From Pontibacter cellulosilyticus (lineage in GTDB: Bacteria > Bacteroidota > Bacteroidia > Cytophagales > Hymenobacteraceae): a DNA stretch of 64,000 nt. Positions within the stretch are counted from its first letter, which is position 1; every line of letters begins with the position of its first letter. Under the pieces are notes generated by a model. That model saw only the letters and a list, made by a program, of their open reading frames with translations, was not told the origin of the DNA and searched no databases. Where the stretch lies: the NCBI RefSeq assembly GCF_014306105.1, contig NZ_JACRVF010000001.1, positions 1,318,413 to 1,382,412 of the forward strand. Direction: 5' to 3'. This document shows, piece by piece, positions 18,475-26,354 of this stretch. A program made the translations under genes and the position numbers.

Positions 18475-18499
18475 AAAAAGGCCCGGTTTCCCGGGCCTT
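18475..18499 (-). terminator. rho-independent terminator for the 18541-18906 gene
   Basis: AAGGCCCGG (18478-18486) pairs with CCGGGCCTT (18491-18499), loop of four, and on the minus strand the stem runs into five T. It separates the two disordered-protein genes. A TATACTT word begins at its outer edge. Confidence 0.8.
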
Positions 18500-18540
18500 A
18501 TACTTATGAAAGATGTCTGGATAATTATCAGTCCCAAAAG

Positions 18541-18906
18541 TTAATCACGCGGGCCATAGCCGGTGGTACGGTAGCCATAGGTGTTACGGTTGGAGATATT
18601 GTAACCGGAGTCAAAAACTTCTTCCTCGCTCTGTGGCAAGTTGTAATAAGTACCTCCTACCTGGCGGTTCAGACGACTTGAGCCTCCTTGGTAACGATGC
18701 CTAATTTGCTGCATCTCGTTTCTCTCAGAGAATCTAGCTGGTTTCTTCTCCTGTTCAGTTGGTTTGTTTTTAAGCGCTTGGTTCCAAATGCTCTTGTTTG
18801 GGTTGTAAAGGTCTCTGTATTCAGAATTTTCACCACTAAAACCTGACTCGTAATCCTGATGATGTACATCATAAGGATTATAGCTGTTCTGATAATTTCT
18901 AGACAT
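18541..18906 (-). CDS. small hydrophilic Tyr/Asn/Arg-rich protein
   Basis: A 121-residue protein from ATG at 18904-18906 (MSRNYQNSYNPYDVHHQDYE). It is rich in Tyr, Asn, Arg, Gln and Ser, lacks hydrophobic core segments and ends NTYGYRTTGYGPRD. The frame extends 29 codons further upstream, but that part is hydrophobic and unlike the rest, so the internal ATG is preferred. A segment around residue 30 (YRDLYNPNKSIWNQA) and one near 70 (NEMQQIRHRYQGG) could be short helices. No family is recognised. Its composition matches the neighbour at 17747-18394 on the same strand, which suggests related or co-functioning disordered proteins; a terminator between them implies separate expression. Confidence 0.6.
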   Translation of the reverse strand: MSRNYQNSYNPYDVHHQDYESGFSGENSEYRDLYNPNKSIWNQALKNKPTEQEKKPARFSERNEMQQIRHRYQGGSSRLNRQVGGTYYNLPQSEEEVFDSGYNISNRNTYGYRTTGYGPRD

Positions 18907-19505
18907 AGCTTTATACTTAACTAATTTAACAATTACTTGCACTATAAACGTTTTAAAAGCGTAGTAGTTCAGCTCATAAGCGTGCCAAATCAAAGTTCTT
19001 TATAAAATCCATATCTCTTGTATCATCACCTGCTTCAGGTTGGATGGTTCTTATTATTTAAAACGTAAATGTTTAAAGTTTGGCCACTAAATTCACATAC
19101 AAATACTTAGTAATTAACACCTTAACCACAAATCATTTTAATATCAAAGATGTAAGGCCGTTACTTTAAGTTTACCATTTAAGACAGTCAGAAACTGTAC
19201 ATTCTTATTAAATTATAATTTAGAATTAAGGCAGCAATTAGACAGATGGGAATAGTTTTGCAAGAAGTATACTTAGCAAAGCATCTTGTTAGCTCCCAGT
19301 ACTTTCAATCTATACTTTCTGGTGTGGGCTATACCTGGTGATGGTGCGCAGCTCCTGCATTTCCAAAAGGTAATTTGCCTGCCGCTGCACCATCACAAAA
19401 TCAACACGGAAAAGAGACTGGTTACAGGTTGTATAAAAAATTTAATATATAGAGAAAGGATATTTTTACTACCTTGGTTTTAATTCCAAAGCTATTTAAA
19501 CAACA
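18907..19505. other. A/T-rich divergent intergenic region
   Basis: About 600 bases between the disordered-protein gene and the first barrel-protein gene. It contains the palindrome AAGTATACTT at 19265-19274 and an inverted repeat GTGATGGTGC (19338-19347) / GCACCATCAC (19387-19396) that could form a 10-base stem with a 39-base loop. A 65-codon plus-strand frame at 19286 spans that hairpin and looks spurious. The inverted repeat may be regulatory or a remnant of a small RNA or element; nothing firmer can be said. Confidence 0.45.
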
Positions 19506-20138
19506 ATGAAAAAGTTATTCTTATCTGGCCTGCTGGCGCTGCTTGGCACCGGGGCTTTCGCACAAACTTCCGCTGGTACTATCTCCTTGGGAGGATCTCT
19601 GGGCTTGTACAGCGGTTCTATGGACGAAAACACAAGTGAGAGAAAGACATCCTCTTACAGCATTTCACCTTATGTAGGATATTTTATAAAGGACGGTCTT
19701 GAGATAGGTATAAACACACGTTTAAGCTTTAACTCCAGCACTACAGAGACAGAGGGATCAGGTCAAGAGTTTAAAACCAAGAGCTTTGGTTATGGCATTG
19801 GGCCACATATTACCAAGTATATATCTGTTACCGATAAGCTATACTTTACAGCGAATGGTGGTTTTGGACTTAGTGGTTTAAGAACCAAAAACCCGGAGCT
19901 AGACGAAGAATTGATCTCCACTACGTCAGGCTACTACATAGCGGCAAGCCCTGGGTTAACGTATTTTGCAACTACAAAACTCGGTTTCTCTGCCTCTATC
20001 GGTAATATAGGTTATGTCAGTTTTACATCAACAGACAAGCAAGCACAGCCTGAAAGAGAGACTAACTCCAGCAACTTTGACTTTAATTTCTCTCCTGCCA
20101 CAGCCACTCTTGGTATCCGTTATTTTATAACCCGCTAA
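19506..20138 (+). CDS. outer-membrane beta-barrel protein (porin family)
   Basis: A 210-residue protein with a clean signal peptide (MKKLFLSGLLALLGTGAFAQ) and a mature part of alternating short amphipathic strands with Gly and Tyr/Phe turns, for example YSISPYVGYFIKDGLEIGIN and FSPATATLGIRYFITR at the C-terminus. The C-terminus ends in an aromatic-containing strand typical for insertion by the BAM machinery. Small barrels of eight strands like this are common in Bacteroidota; function may be structural or adhesive. A paralogue follows 10 bases after the stop, so the two form an operon. Confidence 0.85.
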   Translation: MKKLFLSGLLALLGTGAFAQTSAGTISLGGSLGLYSGSMDENTSERKTSSYSISPYVGYFIKDGLEIGINTRLSFNSSTTETEGSGQEFKTKSFGYGIGPHITKYISVTDKLYFTANGGFGLSGLRTKNPELDEELISTTSGYYIAASPGLTYFATTKLGFSASIGNIGYVSFTSTDKQAQPERETNSSNFDFNFSPATATLGIRYFITR

Positions 20139-20148
20139 ACACAGAGCC

Positions 20149-20853
20149 ATGAAAAAAATCTTTTTAACGGCTTGTTTGGGTTTACTTACACAGTTCTGCT
20201 TTGCACAATTGCAGAAAGGCACCTGGACAACCACCGGCACAATAGGCTACAGCCAAAGCAACGATAAAAAAGATGCTTTAAATGATAGCCAAATAAAGTT
20301 CGAAAGAGATTATAAAAGCCTGCAGTTACTACCTAGTGTCGGCTATTTTATAAATGACAATGTTGAAGTAGGATTAACAGGAGGCTATAAAAACTCTGAA
20401 ATGTTTGTAAAGTCAACTTCTGTAAGGTTAACTGAGGCCTCTACCTACGGTACAGAAAGTTACTCGGCTGGCGTTTACACCCGTTTGTATAAGTTTCTTT
20501 CAAACAACTTCGCACTGTATGGCCAAGCCAATGTAAATTATATATCCTCCGATGTCTCTTATTTATTTGAAGGAGAAAACGCCTTTAACAAATACATGTA
20601 TGCCAATAATGTTGCTTTAAGAAATGTATCAGTAAGCATAAGCCCCGGCGTATCTTTTTTTGTGCATGACAGAATTAGCCTTAATGCTATATATGGTGCC
20701 TTAAGCTATGACAAGTATAACAACGATCACAAAAAAGAAGAAATGTTTTTCGGGCAGAATAAAATATCGGAGTACAGTACGAGCAACTATGACTTGAGGC
20801 TTGACCTGAGCAGCCAGTCTTTTAACCTTGGAGTTAGCTTATACTTTCGCTAA
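20149..20853 (+). CDS. outer-membrane beta-barrel protein, paralogue of the preceding gene
   Basis: A 234-residue exported barrel protein starting MKKIFLTACLGLLTQFCFAQ. It shares layout with the upstream protein: a TIGYSQSNDKKD-type first strand, LLPSVGYFINDNVEVGLTGG (compare ISPYVGYFIKDGLEIGIN in the neighbour), ISPGVSFFVHDRISLNAIYG, and a C-terminal strand SFNLGVSLYFR ending in Phe-Arg. The two genes are 10 bases apart, so they arose by tandem duplication and are co-transcribed, ending at a strong hairpin. The function is unknown; ligand or adhesin roles are possible. Confidence 0.83.
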   Translation: MKKIFLTACLGLLTQFCFAQLQKGTWTTTGTIGYSQSNDKKDALNDSQIKFERDYKSLQLLPSVGYFINDNVEVGLTGGYKNSEMFVKSTSVRLTEASTYGTESYSAGVYTRLYKFLSNNFALYGQANVNYISSDVSYLFEGENAFNKYMYANNVALRNVSVSISPGVSFFVHDRISLNAIYGALSYDKYNNDHKKEEMFFGQNKISEYSTSNYDLRLDLSSQSFNLGVSLYFR

Positions 20854-20868
20854 TTGCTGTCCTACACC

Positions 20869-20911
20869 AACAAAAAGCCCTGGCAACTTATACTTGCCAG
20901 GGCTTTTTGTT
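20869..20911. terminator. bidirectional terminator with TATACTT in the loop region
   Basis: An 18-base stem: 20869-20886 (AACAAAAAGCCCTGGCAA) with 20894-20911, loop of seven. T-runs occur on both strands, serving the barrel genes and the convergent LutA-like gene. The word TATACTT spans the loop and the first bases of the right arm. Confidence 0.88.
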
Positions 20912-20925
20912 AAGTAAGATTATGT

Positions 20926-21666
20926 TTACCAGCCACTTGCCAGTACATCGGCAATGTGCATGGTTTTAATTGGCTTCTTCTGCTTGTTTATATAAGCCTG
21001 CAGGTGCATCAGGCAACTGCTGTCTGTAGAGATGATATAATCAGCGCCGGTAGCCAGGGCATTATCAACTTTCTGTTCAGCCATGGCTGTGGAGATCGCC
21101 TCAAACTTAACAGCAAACGTACCGCCAAAGCCACAGCAGGTTTCGTTGTCTTCCATCTCAACCAGTTCAAGTCCCTGCACATTATCTAACAAGGCACGCG
21201 GGCCGGCTTTTATGCCGCACTCCCGCAATGCGCTGCACGAGTCATGATACGTATAGCGGCCTTGCAAGGCAGCACCCTCTATGTTGGTTACTCCCATCAC
21301 ATCTGTCAGAAACTCTGTCAGCTCGTACACCTTCTTCTGCATGGTGCGGTACTTTACCAGGTTCGATGATTTTACAAAGATATCCTGGTAGGCATTGCGC
21401 ACCATGCCCACACATGAGGCAGAAGGCGCTACAATGTAATGCGATGTCTCGTTCGAGAAGTCATCCAGAAATTTGATAGCCACCTCACGTGCCTCATCAA
21501 AAAAGCCGGCGTTAAAGGCAGGCTGTCCGCAGCAGGTTTGGTTAGGATTATAATTTACCTCACAACCGATCTTCTCCAGCACCTTTACCATGTTCATACC
21601 AGTCTCCGGAAAAAGCTGGTCTACGAAGCAGGGTATAAAAATATCTACGATTATTCTTTTTGCCAT
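20926..21666 (-). CDS. LutA/YkgE-like cysteine-rich (CCG domain) oxidoreductase subunit
   Basis: A 246-residue protein with two CCG domains. The first has IPCFVDQLFPE and NQTCCGQPAFNAG; the second has DSCSALRECGI and NETCCGFGGTFAVK. These Cys sets ligate an unusual iron-sulfur centre in LutA, GlcF and heterodisulfide reductase subunits. In LutABC it takes part in L-lactate oxidation, but lutB and lutC are not in this window. Instead it starts 2 bases after the stop of an HMG-CoA lyase gene on the same strand, so it is translated with that gene. It may act with distant LutBC or in a different acyl-CoA related redox step. Confidence 0.85.
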   Translation of the reverse strand: MAKRIIVDIFIPCFVDQLFPETGMNMVKVLEKIGCEVNYNPNQTCCGQPAFNAGFFDEAREVAIKFLDDFSNETSHYIVAPSASCVGMVRNAYQDIFVKSSNLVKYRTMQKKVYELTEFLTDVMGVTNIEGAALQGRYTYHDSCSALRECGIKAGPRALLDNVQGLELVEMEDNETCCGFGGTFAVKFEAISTAMAEQKVDNALATGADYIISTDSSCLMHLQAYINKQKKPIKTMHIADVLASGW

Positions 21667-21668
21667 AA

Positions 21669-22514
21669 TTAAGAAAACACAGCATTAGACTCTGCCAGTG
21701 CGGCATTGAATGCTGCTTTGTTCAGGTTCAAATTTAAGCCAATCTTTTCGAAGTATGCGACTAAATTTTCGGTAGCCATATTGCCTACCAGTTCGTCTTT
21801 GGCCATAGGGCATCCGCCATACCCGCGCATAGCGCCATCAAACCTTCTGCAGCCGGCATTGTAAGCGGCCTCCACCTTCTCCTGCCAAGTAGTAGGCGTG
21901 GTATGCAGGTGGGCACCAAACTCGATGTCTTTGAACACAGGAATCAGGCTCTCGAAAAGGTAAGTAATGTTTTCAGGGTTAGACACTCCAATGGTATCAG
22001 AAAGGGAGATGATTTTAACCTTCAACTTATGCAATTCCTCCACAAATCGGATCACTGTTTCTGCATCCCAGGGGTCATTGTAAGGATTACCAAAACCCAT
22101 GGAAATGTATGTTACCAGTGTTTTGCCGTGCTTGTGGCAGATGTCCTGTATCTGGGCCAGTTGCTCCATGGCCTCGGCTATACTTTTGTTTGTATTGCGC
22201 TGCTGAAACGTTTCCGACACCGAAAGTGGAAAACCAAGGTAATCAATCTGCTTATGCAGCGCAGCATCGTCGGCTCCGCGCACATTGGCGATTATAGCCA
22301 GCAGTTTCGTATCCGTTTTTTCCAGTTCCAGGTTGGCCAGCACTTCTGCCGTGTCACTCATTTGCGGTATGGCCTTTGGCGAAACAAAACTGCCGAAATC
22401 CAGTGTATCAAAACCCACCTGCAGCAAGGTGTTCAGGTAAGCTATCTTTTTCTCGGTAGGTATAAACTCTTTGATGCCTTGCATGGCATCGCGGGGGCAT
22501 TCTATTATTTTCAT
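21669..22514 (-). CDS. mvaB: hydroxymethylglutaryl-CoA lyase
   Basis: A 281-residue TIM-barrel enzyme of the DRE-type metallolyases. MKIIECPRDAMQG holds the Arg-Asp pair (the family pattern is CPRDG, here CPRDA), GAHLHTTPTTW the metal-binding His-x-His, and FDGAMRGYGGCPMAKDELVGN the conserved loop with the active-site Cys. SLSDTIGVSNP is the other substrate-side strand. It cleaves HMG-CoA to acetoacetate and acetyl-CoA, the last step of leucine breakdown. The Gly to Ala change in the first motif and the lack of other leucine genes nearby leave some doubt about substrate. It is the first gene of a two-gene operon with the LutA-like protein. Confidence 0.82.
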   Translation of the reverse strand: MKIIECPRDAMQGIKEFIPTEKKIAYLNTLLQVGFDTLDFGSFVSPKAIPQMSDTAEVLANLELEKTDTKLLAIIANVRGADDAALHKQIDYLGFPLSVSETFQQRNTNKSIAEAMEQLAQIQDICHKHGKTLVTYISMGFGNPYNDPWDAETVIRFVEELHKLKVKIISLSDTIGVSNPENITYLFESLIPVFKDIEFGAHLHTTPTTWQEKVEAAYNAGCRRFDGAMRGYGGCPMAKDELVGNMATENLVAYFEKIGLNLNLNKAAFNAALAESNAVFS

Positions 22515-22767
22515 CGTTTATGGGTTCTGAAGCGTTTGCCGGTAAGCGGCTATACTTCAAATATACAAATTAACTCCTGCATCTACTCAAATCACTAGTG
22601 CCGGGTTTATTATTTATACTTCTCCAAACCACTGCTTATACTTTAGCTTAAAGTATGATTAATGAAGATATACCCTACCCTGCTGAAGTACAGCAACTTT
22701 TTGTAATTGCATATAAAAACGCTAAGCTACCGTATATAGGGCAAACAGACATTTGATACCCCATACT

Positions 22768-23160
22768 ATGGAAAACCTTATTGCTTACCTCGACGAATCG
22801 CTGGTTCCGCTGGAGAACAAAATACAGGAGTATCTGGAAGTGGAAAAAGAAATAAGGCTACTTGAAGTTAAGATCCTGACACTGCAAAACAAAGTGGCAG
22901 CCGCTGATGAGCCTGAACAAACTGAAAGCCAAGCAGATGTAGGTACAGAGGAAACCGAACTGGGGCAACACCAACAGCAGATGGATAAACTGCTACAGCG
23001 TTATCAGAACCTGCAAAACGAAGTGATAGGCATGCTGCCTGAGAAAAATAAGTTCGTAGAGATAAATCTGGGTTATGGTCCAAGTATGGTAGGTTATTTC
23101 ACCGTGGATCTAGAAACACACCAGGAACTGCCGGAGCCTGTGCTACGGGTAGTACATTAG
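22768..23160 (+). CDS. hypothetical coiled-coil protein
   Basis: A 130-residue protein starting with ATG at 22768 (MENLIAYLDESLVPLENKIQ). Residues 10-95 are rich in Glu, Gln, Leu and Lys with heptad-like spacing (EKEIRLLEVKILTLQNKVAA, then MDKLLQRYQNLQNEVIGML), broken by an acidic Glu/Thr/Gln-rich linker. The last 35 residues (FVEINLGYGPSMVGYFTVDL) look like a small beta segment. No known domain is recognised. It is followed 30 bases later by the CNNM-type gene, so they may be co-transcribed. A TTG start five codons earlier is possible but less likely. Confidence 0.65.
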   Translation: MENLIAYLDESLVPLENKIQEYLEVEKEIRLLEVKILTLQNKVAAADEPEQTESQADVGTEETELGQHQQQMDKLLQRYQNLQNEVIGMLPEKNKFVEINLGYGPSMVGYFTVDLETHQELPEPVLRVVH

Positions 23161-23190
23161 CCAATACATCTGTCAAGAAACAAAACTTAA

Positions 23191-24246
23191 ATGGGCCTAC
23201 TCATTCTATATCTTACCATTGCCTTATTCTTCTCCTTCCTGTGCTCTTTACTAGAGGCATCGCTGCTGAGTATATCGCCTTCGCATGTAAATATCATAAG
23301 CAAAGAACACCCTTCGCTTGGTGAAGACCTGCAGCACTTTAAAGACAATATAGACAAGCCACTGGCAGCTATACTTACCCTTAATACATTTGCGCATACC
23401 ATAGGGGCTGCCGGTGTGGGTGCGCAGGCGCAGCTGCTTTGGGGAGATGAGTACCTCACGGCTGTTTCCATTGTGCTTACCATCATCATACTTGTTTTTA
23501 CCGAGATCATTCCCAAAACCCTTGGAGCCAACTTCTGGAGACAGCTGACGCCTTTTACTGTACGCACGCTAAAGATCCTGATTTACTCTCCTCTTTATCC
23601 CTTTATTATACTTGCCCAATTTATAACCAAGCGTTTTAAAACCGATAAGAACCGCAGTGTACTTAGCCGCGCAGATTTTACGGCCATGGCAGAGCTTGGC
23701 ATTAAAGAGGGTATCTTCAAAAAAGGTGAATCCCAGATCATTCAGAATCTGCTGCAATTAAATAACATCCTGGTGCGCCATATCATGACGCCCCGTACCG
23801 TTATTGTGAGCGCACACCAGGATATGTCTATAAAAGACTTTTTTAAGGAGTTTCCAGACCTGCGTTTTTCCAGGATACCTGTTTACAAAAATAACCTGGA
23901 TGATATAACAGGATATGTTCTGAAAGATGAAGTACTCTACAAGCTAATTGACAACCAAGGCGACAGCAAGTTAAGCTCCATTCTAAGAACCATGCAGGTC
24001 GTATCTGAGCACATGCCTATTCCCTCCCTGTTTAGCCGCCTGATGGAAAAGCAGGATCAAATTGCGCTGGTAGTAGACGAATACGGCGGTACTGCAGGTC
24101 TGATAACAATGGAGGATATCATAGAAACGCTGTTAGGGATGGAGATAATGGATGAGATGGACCAGATAGCGGATCTCCAGGAGTGGGCTAAGATTAACTG
24201 GGAAAAGCGCGCCAAGCGCATGGGCTTCAAATCAGACAAACAGTAA
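23191..24246 (+). CDS. CNNM (DUF21) membrane protein with CBS pair, hemolysin C / CorB-like
   Basis: A 351-residue protein. Residues 1-180 form the CNNM transmembrane domain: LILYLTIALFFSFLCSLLEASLLSISPSH, a helix around TLNTFAHTIGAAGVGAQ, and IVLTIIILVFTEIIPKTLGANF, which has the conserved Pro-Lys after the Glu. A cytoplasmic CBS pair follows (IMTPRTVIVSAHQDMSIKDF and VVDEYGGTAGLITMEDIIETLLG). The C-terminal CorC/HlyC transporter-associated domain found in longer homologues is absent, since the protein ends soon after the second CBS. Such proteins are linked to Mg2+ or Co2+ transport controlled by ATP binding at the CBS pair. Confidence 0.9.
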   Translation: MGLLILYLTIALFFSFLCSLLEASLLSISPSHVNIISKEHPSLGEDLQHFKDNIDKPLAAILTLNTFAHTIGAAGVGAQAQLLWGDEYLTAVSIVLTIIILVFTEIIPKTLGANFWRQLTPFTVRTLKILIYSPLYPFIILAQFITKRFKTDKNRSVLSRADFTAMAELGIKEGIFKKGESQIIQNLLQLNNILVRHIMTPRTVIVSAHQDMSIKDFFKEFPDLRFSRIPVYKNNLDDITGYVLKDEVLYKLIDNQGDSKLSSILRTMQVVSEHMPIPSLFSRLMEKQDQIALVVDEYGGTAGLITMEDIIETLLGMEIMDEMDQIADLQEWAKINWEKRAKRMGFKSDKQ

Positions 24247-24431
24247 AAGGCAGCCCTGCAGTTATACTTGTAGAGCAGGCTGTTGCTTGTCTGGGTGTTC
24301 AGGAGCCTACATTTCAACCTAGCGGCGCAATATTTACGTCATCCCTTTAGCCAGATAATCTAAAAAATCCTATCTTCGAATCGGAGGAGCCGGTATCTAC
24401 TGGCATAGCAGGAGAAGAACACGTAGCAGCC

Positions 24432-25991
24432 ATGTCCCAGATCTTTTTCAGACAAACTATCACGTACGAGGAGCAAAATGCGCCACTGTCGCTTTTTGAG
24501 CTGCACCAGCAGATCAGGGAGGAACTGGAGCTGGCATTTCCGGAAAGTTACTGGGTGGTGGCCGAGCTGGCGCAGGTAAACGTAGACAGGCGCAAGGGCC
24601 ACTGCTATCTTACCTTGGTAGACAAAGGCGATGATGCTCGGCAAATTCTGGCTCAGGCTAAAGGCACTATCTGGGCGTCGCGTTACCAGATGCTAAGTCG
24701 CTACTTCGAAGAGAAAACCGGCCAGCCGCTACGAGCAGGGCTAAAGGTGCTGATGCAGGCATCGGTGCGTTTTCATGAACTGTACGGACTTAGCCTGGAT
24801 GTCTCCAACATCGACCCCAACTACACCATTGGCGACCTGGCAAGGCAGCGGCAGGAGACGCTAAAACGGTTGGCTGCAGAAGGCCTCTTAGAAGCTAATA
24901 AAGAATTAGAACTGCCCCTGGTGCCGCAGCGCCTGGCAGTTATTTCGTCGGCAACAGCTGCCGGTTACCAGGACTTTGTGCACCAACTGCAAACAAACAG
25001 CTACGGTTATACTTTCGAAACTACGCTCTTCCAGGCAGTAGTGCAGGGCCATGAATCTCCGAAATCTGTAGCGGCTGCTTTTGAACTGGTGGCAAAGTAT
25101 AAAGAGAACTTCGATGTGGTTGTGCTGATTCGCGGCGGTGGCTCCCAAACCGATTTAAGTTGCTTTGATGACTATAAAATTGCCGCAGCCATTGGCCACT
25201 CGCCTTTGCCGGTGCTAACTGGTATTGGGCATGAACGCGATGAAAGTATAGCTGACCTGGTAGCCCACACAAGGCTGAAGACCCCTACTGCCGTTGCCGG
25301 CTTTTTGATTGACCGCTTCCAGGAGGCTGAAGAACTGGCGGAGGACCTTTATGACAGGATACGCATGTTCTCGGCGCAGCAACTGAAAATGACCGAAGAC
25401 AGACTTGAACGCCTGCACCTGCGCCTGAACAACACCACCATGCAACTGCTGCAGGGCAACAAAGAGAGGTTAGAGCAACTCTCCAGGGGATTTCTGCTAA
25501 AGCCAAAGGCCTACCTGGAGCAGCAGCGGCACCAGATCAGCGACCTGGAGAAAGATATCAACTCCGAGACAAAAGACCTGTTGCACGAGCGTGAAAAGTA
25601 CCTGCAGGAACTGTCGGTTTGTGTGGAGGGCAAAAGCCAGCGCTGGCTGCACATGAAAGAGCATGATCTCAACACCTTAGTGCATTGCCTCGAAACCGAA
25701 GCAAAAGACAGATTGCAGAAAAGCCAGATTGCTTACTCCAAGTATAGCGATAAGTTGGAGTACAGTGCGCAAAAGAAGCTGCAGCAGGAAAATCACCGGC
25801 TAAAGTTACTGGAGATGAGCATCGAAGCCAATAACCCGGAGAGGCTGCTTTTACGCGGATATACCTTAACTTTGCTTAACGGCAAGATCATCAAAAGTAC
25901 AAGCGAGGTGAAGAACGGTGATGTAGTGGAAACAAGGATGCAGAATGGCACCCTTCATAGTATGATTGTAAACATTGACACGGATGAATAA
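24432..25991 (+). CDS. xseA: exodeoxyribonuclease VII large subunit
   Basis: A 519-residue protein with the XseA layout: N-terminal OB fold (SLFELHQQIREELELAFPES, then YWVVAELAQVNVDRRKGHCY), a catalytic core with AVISSATAAGYQDF and VVLIRGGGSQTDLSCFDDY (the Gly-rich nuclease motif), PVLTGIGHERDESIADLVAH and LKTPTAVAGFLI, then a long coiled coil (about residues 310-470) that binds several small subunits, and a C-terminal beta piece (LLLRGYTLTLLNGKIIKST). It is somewhat longer than typical because of the extended coiled coil. The enzyme degrades single-stranded DNA from both ends. The gene overlaps xseB by 8 bases, so the subunits are translationally coupled. Confidence 0.96.
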   Translation: MSQIFFRQTITYEEQNAPLSLFELHQQIREELELAFPESYWVVAELAQVNVDRRKGHCYLTLVDKGDDARQILAQAKGTIWASRYQMLSRYFEEKTGQPLRAGLKVLMQASVRFHELYGLSLDVSNIDPNYTIGDLARQRQETLKRLAAEGLLEANKELELPLVPQRLAVISSATAAGYQDFVHQLQTNSYGYTFETTLFQAVVQGHESPKSVAAAFELVAKYKENFDVVVLIRGGGSQTDLSCFDDYKIAAAIGHSPLPVLTGIGHERDESIADLVAHTRLKTPTAVAGFLIDRFQEAEELAEDLYDRIRMFSAQQLKMTEDRLERLHLRLNNTTMQLLQGNKERLEQLSRGFLLKPKAYLEQQRHQISDLEKDINSETKDLLHEREKYLQELSVCVEGKSQRWLHMKEHDLNTLVHCLETEAKDRLQKSQIAYSKYSDKLEYSAQKKLQQENHRLKLLEMSIEANNPERLLLRGYTLTLLNGKIIKSTSEVKNGDVVETRMQNGTLHSMIVNIDTDE

Positions 25992-26247
25992 GAACCTGAA
26001 CGAAATGACGTACCGGGAAGCTACCCAGGAGTTAGAAGAGATACTACGCGCCATCGAAAACGATTCTGTAGATGTGGATGAACTGACGCAGAAGGTACAG
26101 CGCTCGTCGCAGCTGATTAAACTTTGCAAGGAGAAACTAAAGAAAGCCGAAAAGGCAATTGACCAGGTATTTAACGAAGAGAACTGCGAACAGCCAACTA
26201 AACCTGGAGACTCTAAGCCTTCAGCTGGCGGCAATACGCTTTTTTAA
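25984..26247 (+). CDS. xseB: exodeoxyribonuclease VII small subunit
   Basis: An 87-residue protein from ATG at 25984 (MNKNLNEMTYREATQELEEI). It has the XseB pattern of two antiparallel helices: TYREATQELEEILRAIEND and VDVDELTQKVQRSSQLIKLC, then CKEKLKKAEKAIDQVF, followed by a disordered Pro/Gly/Ser-rich tail. The frame is open three codons further upstream to a TTG, but the ATG that overlaps the xseA stop is the natural start. It is required for the activity and stoichiometry of exonuclease VII. Confidence 0.93.
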   Translation: MNKNLNEMTYREATQELEEILRAIENDSVDVDELTQKVQRSSQLIKLCKEKLKKAEKAIDQVFNEENCEQPTKPGDSKPSAGGNTLF

Positions 26248-26294
26248 CCGCAAGTGTACATGGCCTAAATAGGCGCACTGATAAGCCAGATCTA

Positions 26295-26340
26295 AAGTAT
26301 AAAAGCCGCTGCAAGTTATGTTGCAGCGGCTTTTATACTT
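26295..26340. terminator. bidirectional terminator whose stem is tipped by inverted AAGTATA words
   Basis: A perfect 20-base stem: 26295-26314 pairs with 26321-26340, loop GTTATG. The outer seven bases of the arms are AAGTATA and TATACTT. The G/C core is GCCGCTGCAA. It sits between the convergent xseB and otsA-otsB genes. Confidence 0.88.
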
Positions 26341-26354
26341 AGATTTTATCAATT

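Noticed and set aside
19286..19483. 65-codon plus-strand frame upstream of the barrel genes
   Set aside because: It spans an inverted repeat and has no protein-like features; more likely untranslated.
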